This document shows, in pieces, positions 1 through 8,307 of a stretch of DNA of 18,375 bases. This DNA is from JAAZBV01 sp964460435 (lineage in GTDB: Bacteria; Desulfobacterota; DSM-4660; Desulfatiglandales; HGW-15). The notes under the pieces are model-generated. The model was not told where the DNA came from. It did no database searches and worked only from the letters and a program-made list of their open reading frames with translations. The position numbers and the translations under genes are program-made. Each line of letters opens with the position of its first letter. The stretch's first letter is position 1. The stretch is from contig CAYWRH010000083.1 of NCBI GenBank assembly GCA_964460435.1, positions 1 to 18,375 of the forward strand. Direction: 5' to 3'.

Positions 1-300
1 GGGTTTATCTCTTTTGGGAAAAAAATAAGGTAGTTATTTTATGGGAATGACAAACAGGAAGTGACTGCAGAAAAATAGTTCCTCTGTTACTAGCAACTGT
101 TCGTTGAAACTCATTTTATAGTAATTCCTGCTCCTGTAAAAGTTTTAATGTTTTAAAAAAGATCAGATTAAGAATCAGACCGGTTTTTTTTGGCTTTGCC
201 TGAAAACAGAATATAGATTCTATATTCTAAAAAAATATGGGTTTGGGTTTTCCATTTGGATGCTTTTTAACATTATATTTTTTAGGAGGGGATAGACAAA
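1..300. other. Upstream region of the TonB receptor gene, no gene seen
   Basis: AT-rich non-coding leader. It contains the palindrome at 208-228 and, at 284-291, a strong Shine-Dalgarno sequence AGGAGGGG placed 9 bases before the ATG at 301. A run of eight T residues at 184-191 follows only a very short dyad, so I do not call it a terminator. No convincing reading frame was seen. Confidence 0.6.
208..228. promoter_or_regulatory. Perfect palindrome, candidate repressor operator upstream of the TonB receptor gene
   Basis: Two 10-base arms (AGAATATAGA and TCTATATTCT) are exact reverse complements around a single central T. A possible sigma70-like promoter overlaps it: TTGGCT at 190-195 and TATAGA at 212-217 with a 16-base spacer, so a bound protein would cover the -10 element. 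Length and symmetry suit a TetR-family operator, and a TetR gene lies just beyond the receptor. Operator function and the identity of the binding protein are inference. The site is AT-rich, which raises the chance of coincidental symmetry, although a 20-position perfect match is long. Confidence 0.5.
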
Positions 301-3300
301 ATGAAAAACAACAGGTTTGATCATGTGATCAGAAAAGCTTCAATTTTTTTGGCGCTGCCAATTTTAAGCCTGATTCTGTCAGGTAATCTAGCTTTGGCGC
401 AAACTAAAAAATCATCATCTGAAAGTAAACCATCAGAAGAAGAATTTTCCCTGGAAGAGATAACAGTAACAGGTTCAAGGCTTCGAACTACCGGCATGGA
501 TACCCCTACACCTGTTACTGTGGTGCAACTGGATGAGATAGATGTGTCATCCCCAACTACGGTAGTCGAGGGGCTGGCAGAATTGCCGCAGTTTTTTGGC
601 TCAAACACTACGCAGAATACAGGCGGTTTTTTCAACACCTCAGGCGCAGGGAGTTTGAATCTGCGCGGGCTTCAGAGCAAGCGAACACTGCAGCTGCTTG
701 ATGGCCGCCGGGTGGTTCCCTCTACAATATTCGGCGGGCCGGATATAAATCTGTTCCCTGAAACCCTTCTGAGATCGGTCGAAACAGTAACCGGAGGGGC
801 CTCGGCAGCCTATGGCACTGACGCTGTTGCAGGCGTTGTCAACTTCATTCTGAATACTGAGTATGAAGGTATCAAGGGGAATGTGCAGTGGGGCGAAACA
901 AGAAGGGGGCATAACGAGAACAAGGAGTACCAGATTGCAGGCGGTTTTGCCGTCACTGACAGGACCCATGTCTTGTTTTCAGCAGAAAAGGCTGAACAGG
1001 ATCCTATTTATGGTTACCAGCTCGGTGAATATGAATGGTATCATTCCACCGGTCTGGCGAGAAATCCATCTCCAACAGCAGGGACATCTCCTGACAACCC
1101 ATTTTTTATACCGGTTAACAACCTCTATACTACAACCGCTTCTCCTGATGGGATCCTCAGGTTTACAGATGCTGCTGTAGGCTATTATACCTTTGACGGC
1201 AATGGTTATGCTGTCCCCTATAACAGGGGCAACGGTATTTGTACTCTTAACGAGAATCCCATCACTAAAGTCCCTTCTTACCAGTTGTGTGAAGGAGGCG
1301 CTGGCACCTCACTGGTGGATACCACCCTGGCTAATGCTGATGCTACCCAGATAACGCCTGAATCAGGCAGAGAGAATTTCTTTGGATATATTGAGCACGA
1401 CATCAGCAGCAAGCTTAAGGTTTACGGTCAGGCCATGCTTGGAAAATCATATTTTGTTAATAAGAACTTTGGCGGGATAATGACGAGTCAATGGGGAGCC
1501 TTCACAGTATATCGCGGTAACCCGTACCTGCCGCAGAATATCCAGAATCTGATGGCCCCGGCCAGTGCGACAAATCCGACTGGCAGGAACATAGCAAGCG
1601 TACAATTCGCCAGGATCGGCAGCCCCAAAGACATAGCCTTTGATCCCTATACTGAGCAGCGTACAAAAACAGTGTCACTAACAACCGGCTTTGACTATAC
1701 TGTAGGAGGCTCAGGCTTTTTTGATGACTGGAAGATCAAGGGTTACATTCAGCACGGTGAAACCGATGTAAAGGCTATACAGCGAGGGGGTATCCGACTT
1801 GACCGGATATATCTGGCAATGGATGCAGTCATTGATCCCCTCACAGGGCAGCCTGCATGTAACGTTACTGTCACAACCAGAGGCACAGCAAACCCTATTT
1901 ACCAGGACTGCGTGCCAATAAATCTTTTTGGCGCTGGGAAAGCCTCCAAGGAGGCCATTGACTGGGTTACCGGTTTTGAGCCGGGTGTGCCAATAAATGC
2001 TGAAGGTTTTCTTTCTGCTACAGAAAGCCTGCCGCACAGCTATATTTCAGGAAATAATAAACAGAGGATCATCGAAATTGAACAGAATGTATATGAAATT
2101 CTGGCAGACGGTGAGCTTTACAAAGGCTGGGGCGCAGGTCCCATCAGTATGGCCTTTGGTTATAACTATCGGGAGGAGGAATTTACCCAGGTAGTGGAGG
2201 TAGGACCTGGTGGTAATATCAATGCTGATCCAAGATATCGTCCGGTAATGGCAAATAATCCGGCTCTGGGCATTCGTGGTGTGCCTGCAGGCAATATTGC
2301 TTCAGGTAATTCAGTTGAAATACAGATGTCAAATGTGCCCTTTGCGCGTGGTGACCAGAACGTACATGAGATATTTGATGAAATACTTGTTCCCATACTC
2401 TCTGATCTCCCGTTTATAAAGCAGTTGAACTTTAACGGGGCTGCACGCTGGGCAGATTATTCAGGGGCCGGCACACAATGGTCATGGAAAGGGGGTCTTG
2501 ACTGGGCTGTTTATGATGAACTGCGTTTTCGCAGCACATATTCCCAGGATGTCCGGGCTGCTACCATAGGGGAAAAATATGACCGGACAGGTGGTCTGGC
2601 CTCCAGGATACCCGACTATGGGGTAGTTTACAATACAGACGGAACTCCGGTGACAACAACTCCAGTATTTGATTTTACCCTATTCTCTAATGGCAGTCCT
2701 GATATAAAGCCCGAGAAGGCGAGAACCAGCACAGTGGGACTGGTATATATCCCAAAATGGCTTAGTGGCCTTACCTTTTCAGCAGACTGGTACAATATAG
2801 AGGTAAAGGATAATATCCAGCAGTTGGGTGTAGGTGAGGTTGTAAGACAATGCTACCAGAATAACGATCAACAGTTATGCGATCTCATTACACGCGGGGG
2901 TCCTCAGGTAGGGCTTGATGCAAATCGTAACCCTATCAATCAAATTACCCTTGTTGGTAATCCATATATTAATCAGTCATCAGTAAAGGCTAAGGGCATA
3001 GATTTTGAATTAGGCTATCGTGCGCCTGTTAAATGGTTCGGCGGCCTTGAGAGCATAAGCTGGCGTCTGCTTGGCAGTTATGTGGGAGAGAATTCCAGTA
3101 CCACTGCTCCCAACCCTACAACGGGCGTACGTACTAAGACTGAAACTGTTAAAATCACTTACCCAGAGTGGGTGGCAACCCTTGCCTTCAGCTATATACG
3201 CGATCCATTTGTATTATCATTTCAGCACAGGTATACAGACAAGACCCTGATAAACCGGAACTGGAACTACAAGGGAACAAGCACAAGATGGGATGTTTAT

Positions 3301-3540
3301 GACAATACTGTAGAGTCTGAAATCATTACTGATGCGCAGGTGAGTTACAGATTTGATCTGGATAGAGGGAATCTGAATCTCTTTTTCAATGTAAATAATG
3401 TATTTGACAAGGACCCCCAGCCTTATCTTGCAGGCGGTGTGGAAAGCAGTAGCGCTTATGGTCAAGGCCCTGGTTTAGGTGTTACAGGCGACCTTCGCGG
3501 TCGACGCTTTGTAGTTGGCCTGAAGTTTGAGTTTAAATAA
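301..3540 (+). CDS. TonB-dependent outer-membrane receptor
   Basis: A 1079-residue outer-membrane beta-barrel receptor that would import a scarce substrate using TonB/ExbBD energy. Residues 1-34 form a signal peptide (basic start, hydrophobic core, cleavage near ALAQ). A TonB-box-like segment EEITVTGSR follows a Ser/Glu-rich linker near residues 51-60. The plug domain spans roughly 60-195 with typical plug motifs (LNLRGL, LLDGRRVV, ETVTGGASAAYGTDAVAGVVNF). The rest is barrel, ending in an amphipathic strand RRFVVGLKFEFK. The start is supported by AGGAGGGG 9 bases upstream. It is longer than common siderophore receptors (about 700 residues) and resembles the large receptors abundant in aquatic alpha- and gammaproteobacteria. 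The substrate cannot be told from sequence. No tonB, exbB or exbD is nearby. The gene stands alone, with a terminator behind it and a convergent TetR gene beyond. Confidence 0.93.
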   Translation: MKNNRFDHVIRKASIFLALPILSLILSGNLALAQTKKSSSESKPSEEEFSLEEITVTGSRLRTTGMDTPTPVTVVQLDEIDVSSPTTVVEGLAELPQFFGSNTTQNTGGFFNTSGAGSLNLRGLQSKRTLQLLDGRRVVPSTIFGGPDINLFPETLLRSVETVTGGASAAYGTDAVAGVVNFILNTEYEGIKGNVQWGETRRGHNENKEYQIAGGFAVTDRTHVLFSAEKAEQDPIYGYQLGEYEWYHSTGLARNPSPTAGTSPDNPFFIPVNNLYTTTASPDGILRFTDAAVGYYTFDGNGYAVPYNRGNGICTLNENPITKVPSYQLCEGGAGTSLVDTTLANADATQITPESGRENFFGYIEHDISSKLKVYGQAMLGKSYFVNKNFGGIMTSQWGAFTVYRGNPYLPQNIQNLMAPASATNPTGRNIASVQFARIGSPKDIAFDPYTEQRTKTVSLTTGFDYTVGGSGFFDDWKIKGYIQHGETDVKAIQRGGIRLDRIYLAMDAVIDPLTGQPACNVTVTTRGTANPIYQDCVPINLFGAGKASKEAIDWVTGFEPGVPINAEGFLSATESLPHSYISGNNKQRIIEIEQNVYEILADGELYKGWGAGPISMAFGYNYREEEFTQVVEVGPGGNINADPRYRPVMANNPALGIRGVPAGNIASGNSVEIQMSNVPFARGDQNVHEIFDEILVPILSDLPFIKQLNFNGAARWADYSGAGTQWSWKGGLDWAVYDELRFRSTYSQDVRAATIGEKYDRTGGLASRIPDYGVVYNTDGTPVTTTPVFDFTLFSNGSPDIKPEKARTSTVGLVYIPKWLSGLTFSADWYNIEVKDNIQQLGVGEVVRQCYQNNDQQLCDLITRGGPQVGLDANRNPINQITLVGNPYINQSSVKAKGIDFELGYRAPVKWFGGLESISWRLLGSYVGENSSTTAPNPTTGVRTKTETVKITYPEWVATLAFSYIRDPFVLSFQHRYTDKTLINRNWNYKGTSTRWDVYDNTVESEIITDAQVSYRFDLDRGNLNLFFNVNNVFDKDPQPYLAGGVESSSAYGQGPGLGVTGDLRGRRFVVGLKFEFK

Positions 3541-3594
3541 ATCAACTATGTTGTAATAAAAGATGTAATTTCCTGATAATAGATTTGGAACCAC

Positions 3595-3634
3595 AAATAC
3601 GAACCTGTTTGAAGAATAAAACAGGTTCGTATTT
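3595..3634 (+). terminator. Hairpin terminator after the TonB receptor gene
   Basis: A perfect 16-bp stem (arms 3595-3610 and 3619-3634, starting AAATACGAACC) encloses an 8-base loop and is followed on the + strand by the T-rich run CTCTATTTCTTTATTT. It lies between the convergent receptor and TetR genes. It suits the receptor transcript best, but the stem may also help stop the opposing pur-tetR transcript. Confidence 0.8.
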
Positions 3635-3660
3635 CTCTATTTCTTTATTTGCTTCCTGTT

Positions 3661-4296
3661 TTAAAAATTGTCAAAGCCTGAAACAAGCCTGAATGCCCTG
3701 GTCAGTTTTTCTACAAAGAGTTTCTGATCCATATAGACCGGCCCTGGTTGATTTATTATGGAGTTATTTATGGTTCCAAATATTATCTGAAATGCAAACC
3801 TGACGTTTGTATCCTCCATTTCAGTTAATGGACGCCCTTTCTCTTCACTTAACCTCTCAATAACCCTGCTCGCTACATTGTGGCCGGATTTTCTGATCGG
3901 GGTCCAGAAATCAGGGTCACGCATGCTCCTGACCAGCGCAGCCCTCCAGAATTCCTGGTTTGCTGAAAAATAATGCACGATATCCTTTATTAGAGCATCT
4001 ATCAGGTCACTATTGTGAAAGGTTGAAAATATACGTTCAAGTGCCTCTTTACGGTTTTTAAAATGATAGGCAATCATTGCATCAAAAAACTCATCTTTGC
4101 TACGGAACCGCGCATAAAAGGCGCCAACCGAATAACCGGCTGATTTAGCAAGTTCAGCAACAGTAATAGAATCAAAATCCTGCCTTTTTAAAAGTCTAAA
4201 ACATGTTTTGATCAGTGCATCGTAGGTTTTTTTGCCCCTGTCCTGCTTGATCTTCAGCCCGGGAAGATCGGGCGTATGCTTATATTTTTGTCTCAT
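3661..4296 (-). CDS. TetR/AcrR-family transcriptional regulator
   Basis: A 211-residue one-component regulator of usual TetR size. The N-terminal DNA-binding domain covers about residues 20-70, with a helix-turn-helix near 44-63 (ITVAELAKSAGYSVGAFYARF) followed by the typical RSKDEFF. The C-terminal part is a helical ligand-binding and dimerisation domain whose ligand cannot be predicted. The gene starts 10 bases after purQ on the same strand and so is probably the last gene of a purSL-purQ-tetR transcript; no strong ribosome binding site precedes it. It ends convergent to the TonB receptor gene. TetR proteins usually repress neighbours, so the receptor, with its 21-bp palindrome, is the natural candidate target. 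That link is inference. Confidence 0.9.
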   Translation of the reverse strand: MRQKYKHTPDLPGLKIKQDRGKKTYDALIKTCFRLLKRQDFDSITVAELAKSAGYSVGAFYARFRSKDEFFDAMIAYHFKNRKEALERIFSTFHNSDLIDALIKDIVHYFSANQEFWRAALVRSMRDPDFWTPIRKSGHNVASRVIERLSEEKGRPLTEMEDTNVRFAFQIIFGTINNSIINQPGPVYMDQKLFVEKLTRAFRLVSGFDNF

Positions 4297-4306
4297 AGTA
4301 TCATTT

Positions 4307-5125
4307 TTATCTGTTCTTGATATGTTGCACGCCGTTTTTGAATATTTTTATGCCATCTCCCTCCCTGTTTTCTATCCTTTTCCCCTCCCTTGATAATGCC
4401 TCTTTTTTTCTGGTCCAGTCAGGATGGTTCATATAGGAATTAAACGCCTCAGGGTGCGGCATCAGGCCAAAGATCCGGCCTGTGGGGTCACAAATGGCTG
4501 CGATATCCCTGATAGAACCGTTCGGGTTTAATGGCCATCTGCCCTTTGCCGGGTTGCCAGTATTATCAGCATACTGCATTACCACCTGGTTGTCTTTAAA
4601 AAGCCGGTCAATATCATCTTCGGATGCAAAGAGCTTGCCCTCGCCGTGTCTTACCGGGAGTTCAATGGTATCTATCCCCTTTGTGAAAACACAATTTGAA
4701 GAGGGATTAACCTTCAGGTTTACCCAGCAGTCTATAAAATTACCCCTGTCATTATTGGTTAAGGCCACCCTTCTTTCAGTGTAGTTATTGTTAAATCCGG
4801 GCAAAAGGCCAAGGTTAACAAGAGACTGAAATCCGTTGCATATACCGATAACAAGGTTGCCCTTTTCAATGAAGCTGTTTATTTTGTCACCGATATTATA
4901 TTTGATCTTTGTGGCAAATATCACACCAGCGCCATGGTCATCGGCCCAACTGAAACCGCCTCCAAATACAACTATCTGATATTCATCCAGTATCTTTCCC
5001 GAGTTATCAATCAGGTCATTTATGTGCATCCTCTGTGGCTCTGCGCCAGCGAGTTTGAGAGCATATTCTGTTTCATTATCACAGTTAAGGCCGTAACCGG
5101 TAAGTATCATTGCTTTAACAGCCAT
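4307..5125 (-). CDS. purQ: Phosphoribosylformylglycinamidine synthase, glutaminase subunit PurQ
   Basis: A class I glutamine amidotransferase of 272 residues that releases ammonia from glutamine for FGAM synthase, step 4 of de novo purine synthesis in the cytoplasm. The nucleophile elbow GICNGFQ places Cys96 as the catalytic cysteine. The His/Glu pair is in MPHPEAF (His224, Glu226). The N-terminus (MILTGYGLNCDNETEYAL) and the glutaminase loop around FGGGFSWADD also match the family. The start codon overlaps the purSL stop by one base (TAATG), with a GGAGG ribosome binding site at 5136-5140, so translation is probably coupled to purSL. It is somewhat longer than Bacillus-type PurQ (about 227 residues) and close to the larger clade that pairs with PurSL fusions. 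Confidence 0.95.
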   Translation of the reverse strand: MAVKAMILTGYGLNCDNETEYALKLAGAEPQRMHINDLIDNSGKILDEYQIVVFGGGFSWADDHGAGVIFATKIKYNIGDKINSFIEKGNLVIGICNGFQSLVNLGLLPGFNNNYTERRVALTNNDRGNFIDCWVNLKVNPSSNCVFTKGIDTIELPVRHGEGKLFASEDDIDRLFKDNQVVMQYADNTGNPAKGRWPLNPNGSIRDIAAICDPTGRIFGLMPHPEAFNSYMNHPDWTRKKEALSREGKRIENREGDGIKIFKNGVQHIKNR

Positions 5126-8118
5126 TATAATAATCCTCCAAAGGTCTTGTGAAAGCTGCTTTTAAGGTCTTTTATATCCTCAGCCATAATCTCCATTCCA
5201 CCCGACCCAATAATCCTGAAAATATTGGTATCTGTTACCCTGCCGGCAAGTCCGGCTGGCATTCCCCTGAAGAGCTCTTCAAACTTTTCTTTTTTTGCCG
5301 GGTCAACAGTCACAATAAACCTCCCTGCGGATTCAGAGTAGAGCATCTTGGCATCAGGCAGCCCTGAAACAGCAGGGACTGATCTAAGATCAATATCCAT
5401 GCCAGTCTCGCCGCCCATTGCGACCATTGCCAGGTGCACGGCAAGACCGCCCCTTGAAACAGCGTGGGCAGATGCTACCATCCCCCTATTTATTGCCTCA
5501 CAAAGCTTTTTATAAAGGGGTATAAACCATTCCGCATTTACCTTCGGCACATTCAGCCCCACTTCACCCATCATCTGGTAATACTCGCTCCCACCGAGTT
5601 CATTGCGGGTCTCGCCAAGGATGTAGACAAGGTCACCAGGCAGCTTGCTGTCCATTGTAATACATTTATCTGTATCCCTTATCACGCTTGATACGGTAAA
5701 GAGCAGGGTGGGCAGCCCTGATACCTTTCTCCTTTCGCCATATGGCCCCTCAAGGTTGCCATCTATATACATGCTGTCCTTGCCGGAGAGAAGAGGTATC
5801 CCGTATGCAAGACAGTAATCCCTTAAAGCCCAGTTAGACCTCACGAGCTGTGCAGCCTTGTATTTGCCATCAGGGTTGGTCTCAGGGTGATACTGGATTG
5901 TAGGCCAGCAGAAATTGTCTACTCCGCCAAGATGTTCAAAATCACCGCCCACTGCAATAACCTTTCTTATGGATTCATCAATTATATAGCCTGTCATATG
6001 GTATGTATCGATCTCTGAAAAGAAAGGATTTATTGTCTGTGATACAGCAATGCCGGCAGGTGAATCAAGCACCGGTTTGACAACGGCGGCATCGCCCGGG
6101 ATGTCTCTGCCCTTGCCCACAAGTGGTTTGATGATGCTTCCGCCCTGCACCTCATGGTCATACTGTCTCTGGATCCAGTTTTTGGAGCAGATATTGGGTC
6201 TTGAAAGCATGGTCTTAATGATTTCACCATGATTATTTGGTTCAGTTATGACAGGCTCATATAACCCTCTCATCTCGGGGGGTGTCCATTCTGCATCAAA
6301 AACCCACTGCGGAAAGTCAGATTTCATGAAATCCATGCTAATATAGGCGCATGTCTTGCCATTATAGTCGAGCCTCAGATAGCCCGAATCATTATATTCG
6401 CCAATCACAGTGGATTCCACAGCATGTTTCCTGCTCAACTCCATAAACCTTTCAAGATTTTTTGGTTTTACTGCAATGGTCATCCTTTCCTGTGATTCAG
6501 ATATCCATATCTCCCACTGGTCAAGCCCTTCATATTTAAGGGGCACCTTATCAAGGTCAACACGGCAGCCGTTACTTATTGAGGCCGATTCGCCTATGGA
6601 TGATGAAAGCCCGCCTCCGCCATTATCGGTAATGAATGCGATAAGCCCTTCATCCCTTGCCTCAAGCAGGAAATCGTGCATCTTTTTCTGGGTATAGGGG
6701 TCTCCTATCTGCACATGACCGGCTGGTGTATGTTCACTGAACACCTCTGATGATGCTGTAACACCGTGGATCCCGTCCTTTCCGACCCTTCCTCCTGACA
6801 TGATAATCAGATCACCCGGCTCGGTCTTTTTAAGGTGCGACGGCTCACCATCTATTGTGGCGGGCATGATGCCTAATGCAGTTACAAATACAAGGCATTT
6901 GCCCATATAGCCCTTGTCAAAAATTACCTGTCCGAATGGCGTTGGCACACCGCTTTTGTTACCGCCATCCTTCACACCCTCAATAACACCATCAAGAAGC
7001 CTTCTAGGGTGCAGATGGGGTTTAAGCGGGCCGTTATAATCCCTCTCTCCTACACAATAGCCATACATCCCCAGGATAAGTTTTGAACCCTTGCCAGTGC
7101 CAAGGGGGTCGCGGTATATTCCGACAATACCGGTGATTGCCCCGCCGTATGCCTCCATGTTTGATGGGCTGTTATGGGTTTCGCCTGTGATGGTATAGTT
7201 ATTTTTTTCATCCAGACGTGCCACACCTGCATTATCCCACAAAACCGATACCACCCAGTCCTTTTTTTCGGCAAGCTCAAGGGTAGGCGCCTGTATGCAG
7301 CTCTTGAAGAGATTATTCACCTCTCTCTTCTCCCCTGTGGCAATATCTATATATTTAAACATGCCCCGGAATGTGTTGTGGTTGCAATGGTCGCTTCTGG
7401 ACTGGGAAATATACTCAAGCTCCACATCAGTTGGCTTATCAAGACCCACCTTTTTACGCTCAGAAAGCACCTCCTCCTTAAGGAAGTAGTTTCTTATAGC
7501 GGGGATATCCTGCTCCTGCAGGGCCAGGTTCCTCTGGCTTGAGATCCTTTTCAACTCTTCGTCAGAGCTTATAGATATGGTGTTTAAACCGGGTATATGA
7601 TCGAGCATTACCTTTGGGATGATTATCCCGATGCCCTTATCCTTATCCCACTCCTTTTTTGAGTAAATCCTGTACTGCTGGATAATGTCGTTTGAGAGTA
7701 TTTCAGAGGCTATTATATTCACCTCTTTCTCGGTCAGCTCTCCTCTTATTTCATATAGTCTGGATGTATATACAGCCTCTCCCTTTTTAAATGGCTTTTT
7801 AAGAAAATCCTCTATCGCCTCCACTGCTGTGCTTCCGGCTGTGTCCCTCACGCCGGGCCTGTAGCCCACCCATATAAGCCAGTCAAAACCGGCAGCCATC
7901 GGGTTAAATGAAGAGAGTTCCGTAACCGGGTTGGTGAATATCTCCTTCCTGATATTCTCGAGCTCTTTTTCACTGAGAGCAGAGTCTATGGTCAGCACCT
8001 TTATTACACGTATATCCTTAACCCCTAAGCCGAAGTAATCATTTGCCTTCTTTTTTATATTATTACCCTCTGCATCGGGCAATTCCATTTTCAGTCGTAT
8101 TTCAAGTCTAAAGGCCAT
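5125..8118 (-). CDS. purL: Phosphoribosylformylglycinamidine synthase, PurS-PurL fusion
   Basis: The ATP-dependent synthetase part of FGAM synthase (997 residues), converting FGAR to FGAM with ammonia from PurQ. Residues about 1-75 resemble PurS, and residues about 85-160 look like a second PurS-like unit (DWLIWVGYRPGVRD, YEIRGELTEKEV). The N-terminus may thus be a fused PurS dimer, as in large PurL enzymes. The PurL catalytic region follows, with TGETHNSPSNMEAYGGA, GGNKSGVPTPFGQ, SEHTPAGHVQIGDP and DNGGGGLSSS, and a second half carrying PLLSGKDSMY and SAHAVSRGGLA. No glutaminase domain is fused; that role falls to the coupled downstream purQ. AGGGA precedes the ATG at a spacing of 7-8 bases. 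This PurSL plus separate PurQ layout is known in several anaerobic lineages including Desulfobacterota. Confidence 0.95.
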   Translation of the reverse strand: MAFRLEIRLKMELPDAEGNNIKKKANDYFGLGVKDIRVIKVLTIDSALSEKELENIRKEIFTNPVTELSSFNPMAAGFDWLIWVGYRPGVRDTAGSTAVEAIEDFLKKPFKKGEAVYTSRLYEIRGELTEKEVNIIASEILSNDIIQQYRIYSKKEWDKDKGIGIIIPKVMLDHIPGLNTISISSDEELKRISSQRNLALQEQDIPAIRNYFLKEEVLSERKKVGLDKPTDVELEYISQSRSDHCNHNTFRGMFKYIDIATGEKREVNNLFKSCIQAPTLELAEKKDWVVSVLWDNAGVARLDEKNNYTITGETHNSPSNMEAYGGAITGIVGIYRDPLGTGKGSKLILGMYGYCVGERDYNGPLKPHLHPRRLLDGVIEGVKDGGNKSGVPTPFGQVIFDKGYMGKCLVFVTALGIMPATIDGEPSHLKKTEPGDLIIMSGGRVGKDGIHGVTASSEVFSEHTPAGHVQIGDPYTQKKMHDFLLEARDEGLIAFITDNGGGGLSSSIGESASISNGCRVDLDKVPLKYEGLDQWEIWISESQERMTIAVKPKNLERFMELSRKHAVESTVIGEYNDSGYLRLDYNGKTCAYISMDFMKSDFPQWVFDAEWTPPEMRGLYEPVITEPNNHGEIIKTMLSRPNICSKNWIQRQYDHEVQGGSIIKPLVGKGRDIPGDAAVVKPVLDSPAGIAVSQTINPFFSEIDTYHMTGYIIDESIRKVIAVGGDFEHLGGVDNFCWPTIQYHPETNPDGKYKAAQLVRSNWALRDYCLAYGIPLLSGKDSMYIDGNLEGPYGERRKVSGLPTLLFTVSSVIRDTDKCITMDSKLPGDLVYILGETRNELGGSEYYQMMGEVGLNVPKVNAEWFIPLYKKLCEAINRGMVASAHAVSRGGLAVHLAMVAMGGETGMDIDLRSVPAVSGLPDAKMLYSESAGRFIVTVDPAKKEKFEELFRGMPAGLAGRVTDTNIFRIIGSGGMEIMAEDIKDLKSSFHKTFGGLL

Positions 8119-8200
8119 TTCTGGTTCCCTGTTCTTTTAAATGTTTATATCTATTCAATAATTGCCGATCTGTTTAATCAGGAACTAATCAGATATTGAG

Positions 8201-8229
8201 ACTTTAATGAAAATAATCGCCTGAGTCAA
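8201..8229 (-). promoter_or_regulatory. Possible promoter for purSL-purQ-tetR
   Basis: Read on the minus strand, TTGACT (8229-8224) is followed after 17 bases by TAAAGT (8206-8201). The -35 element is close to consensus; the -10 element is weak. It would give a leader of about 75 bases before the purSL start at 8118. I see no purine-riboswitch-like structure in that leader. Confidence 0.35.
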
Positions 8230-8253
8230 TAAGGTATAAAAACAATATTAGGG

Positions 8254-8282
8254 TTGAAATCAATTTCCATAATGTCTATATT
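8254..8282 (+). promoter_or_regulatory. Sigma70-like promoter for the ClpX-like gene and ahbC
   Basis: TTGAAA (8254-8259), an exact 17-base spacer and TATATT (8277-8282) predict a transcription start near 8289. That is just upstream of the ribosome binding site AGAGG (8298-8302) and the ATG at 8308. Hexamers and spacing agree well with the sigma70 consensus. It would drive the AAA+ gene and the coupled ahbC. Confidence 0.6.
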
Positions 8283-8307
8283 TTGCCAATAAAACAAAGA
8301 GGTTTAT

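Noticed and set aside
130..192. Possible terminator before the T8 run at 184-191
   Set aside because: The only dyad next to it (GATT-AAG-AATC) is four base pairs and is separated from the T-run by several bases.
8119..8307. Purine riboswitch or other structured leader in front of purSL
   Set aside because: I found no purine-riboswitch core or convincing hairpin pair in this AT-rich divergent gap; only promoter-like hexamers are visible.
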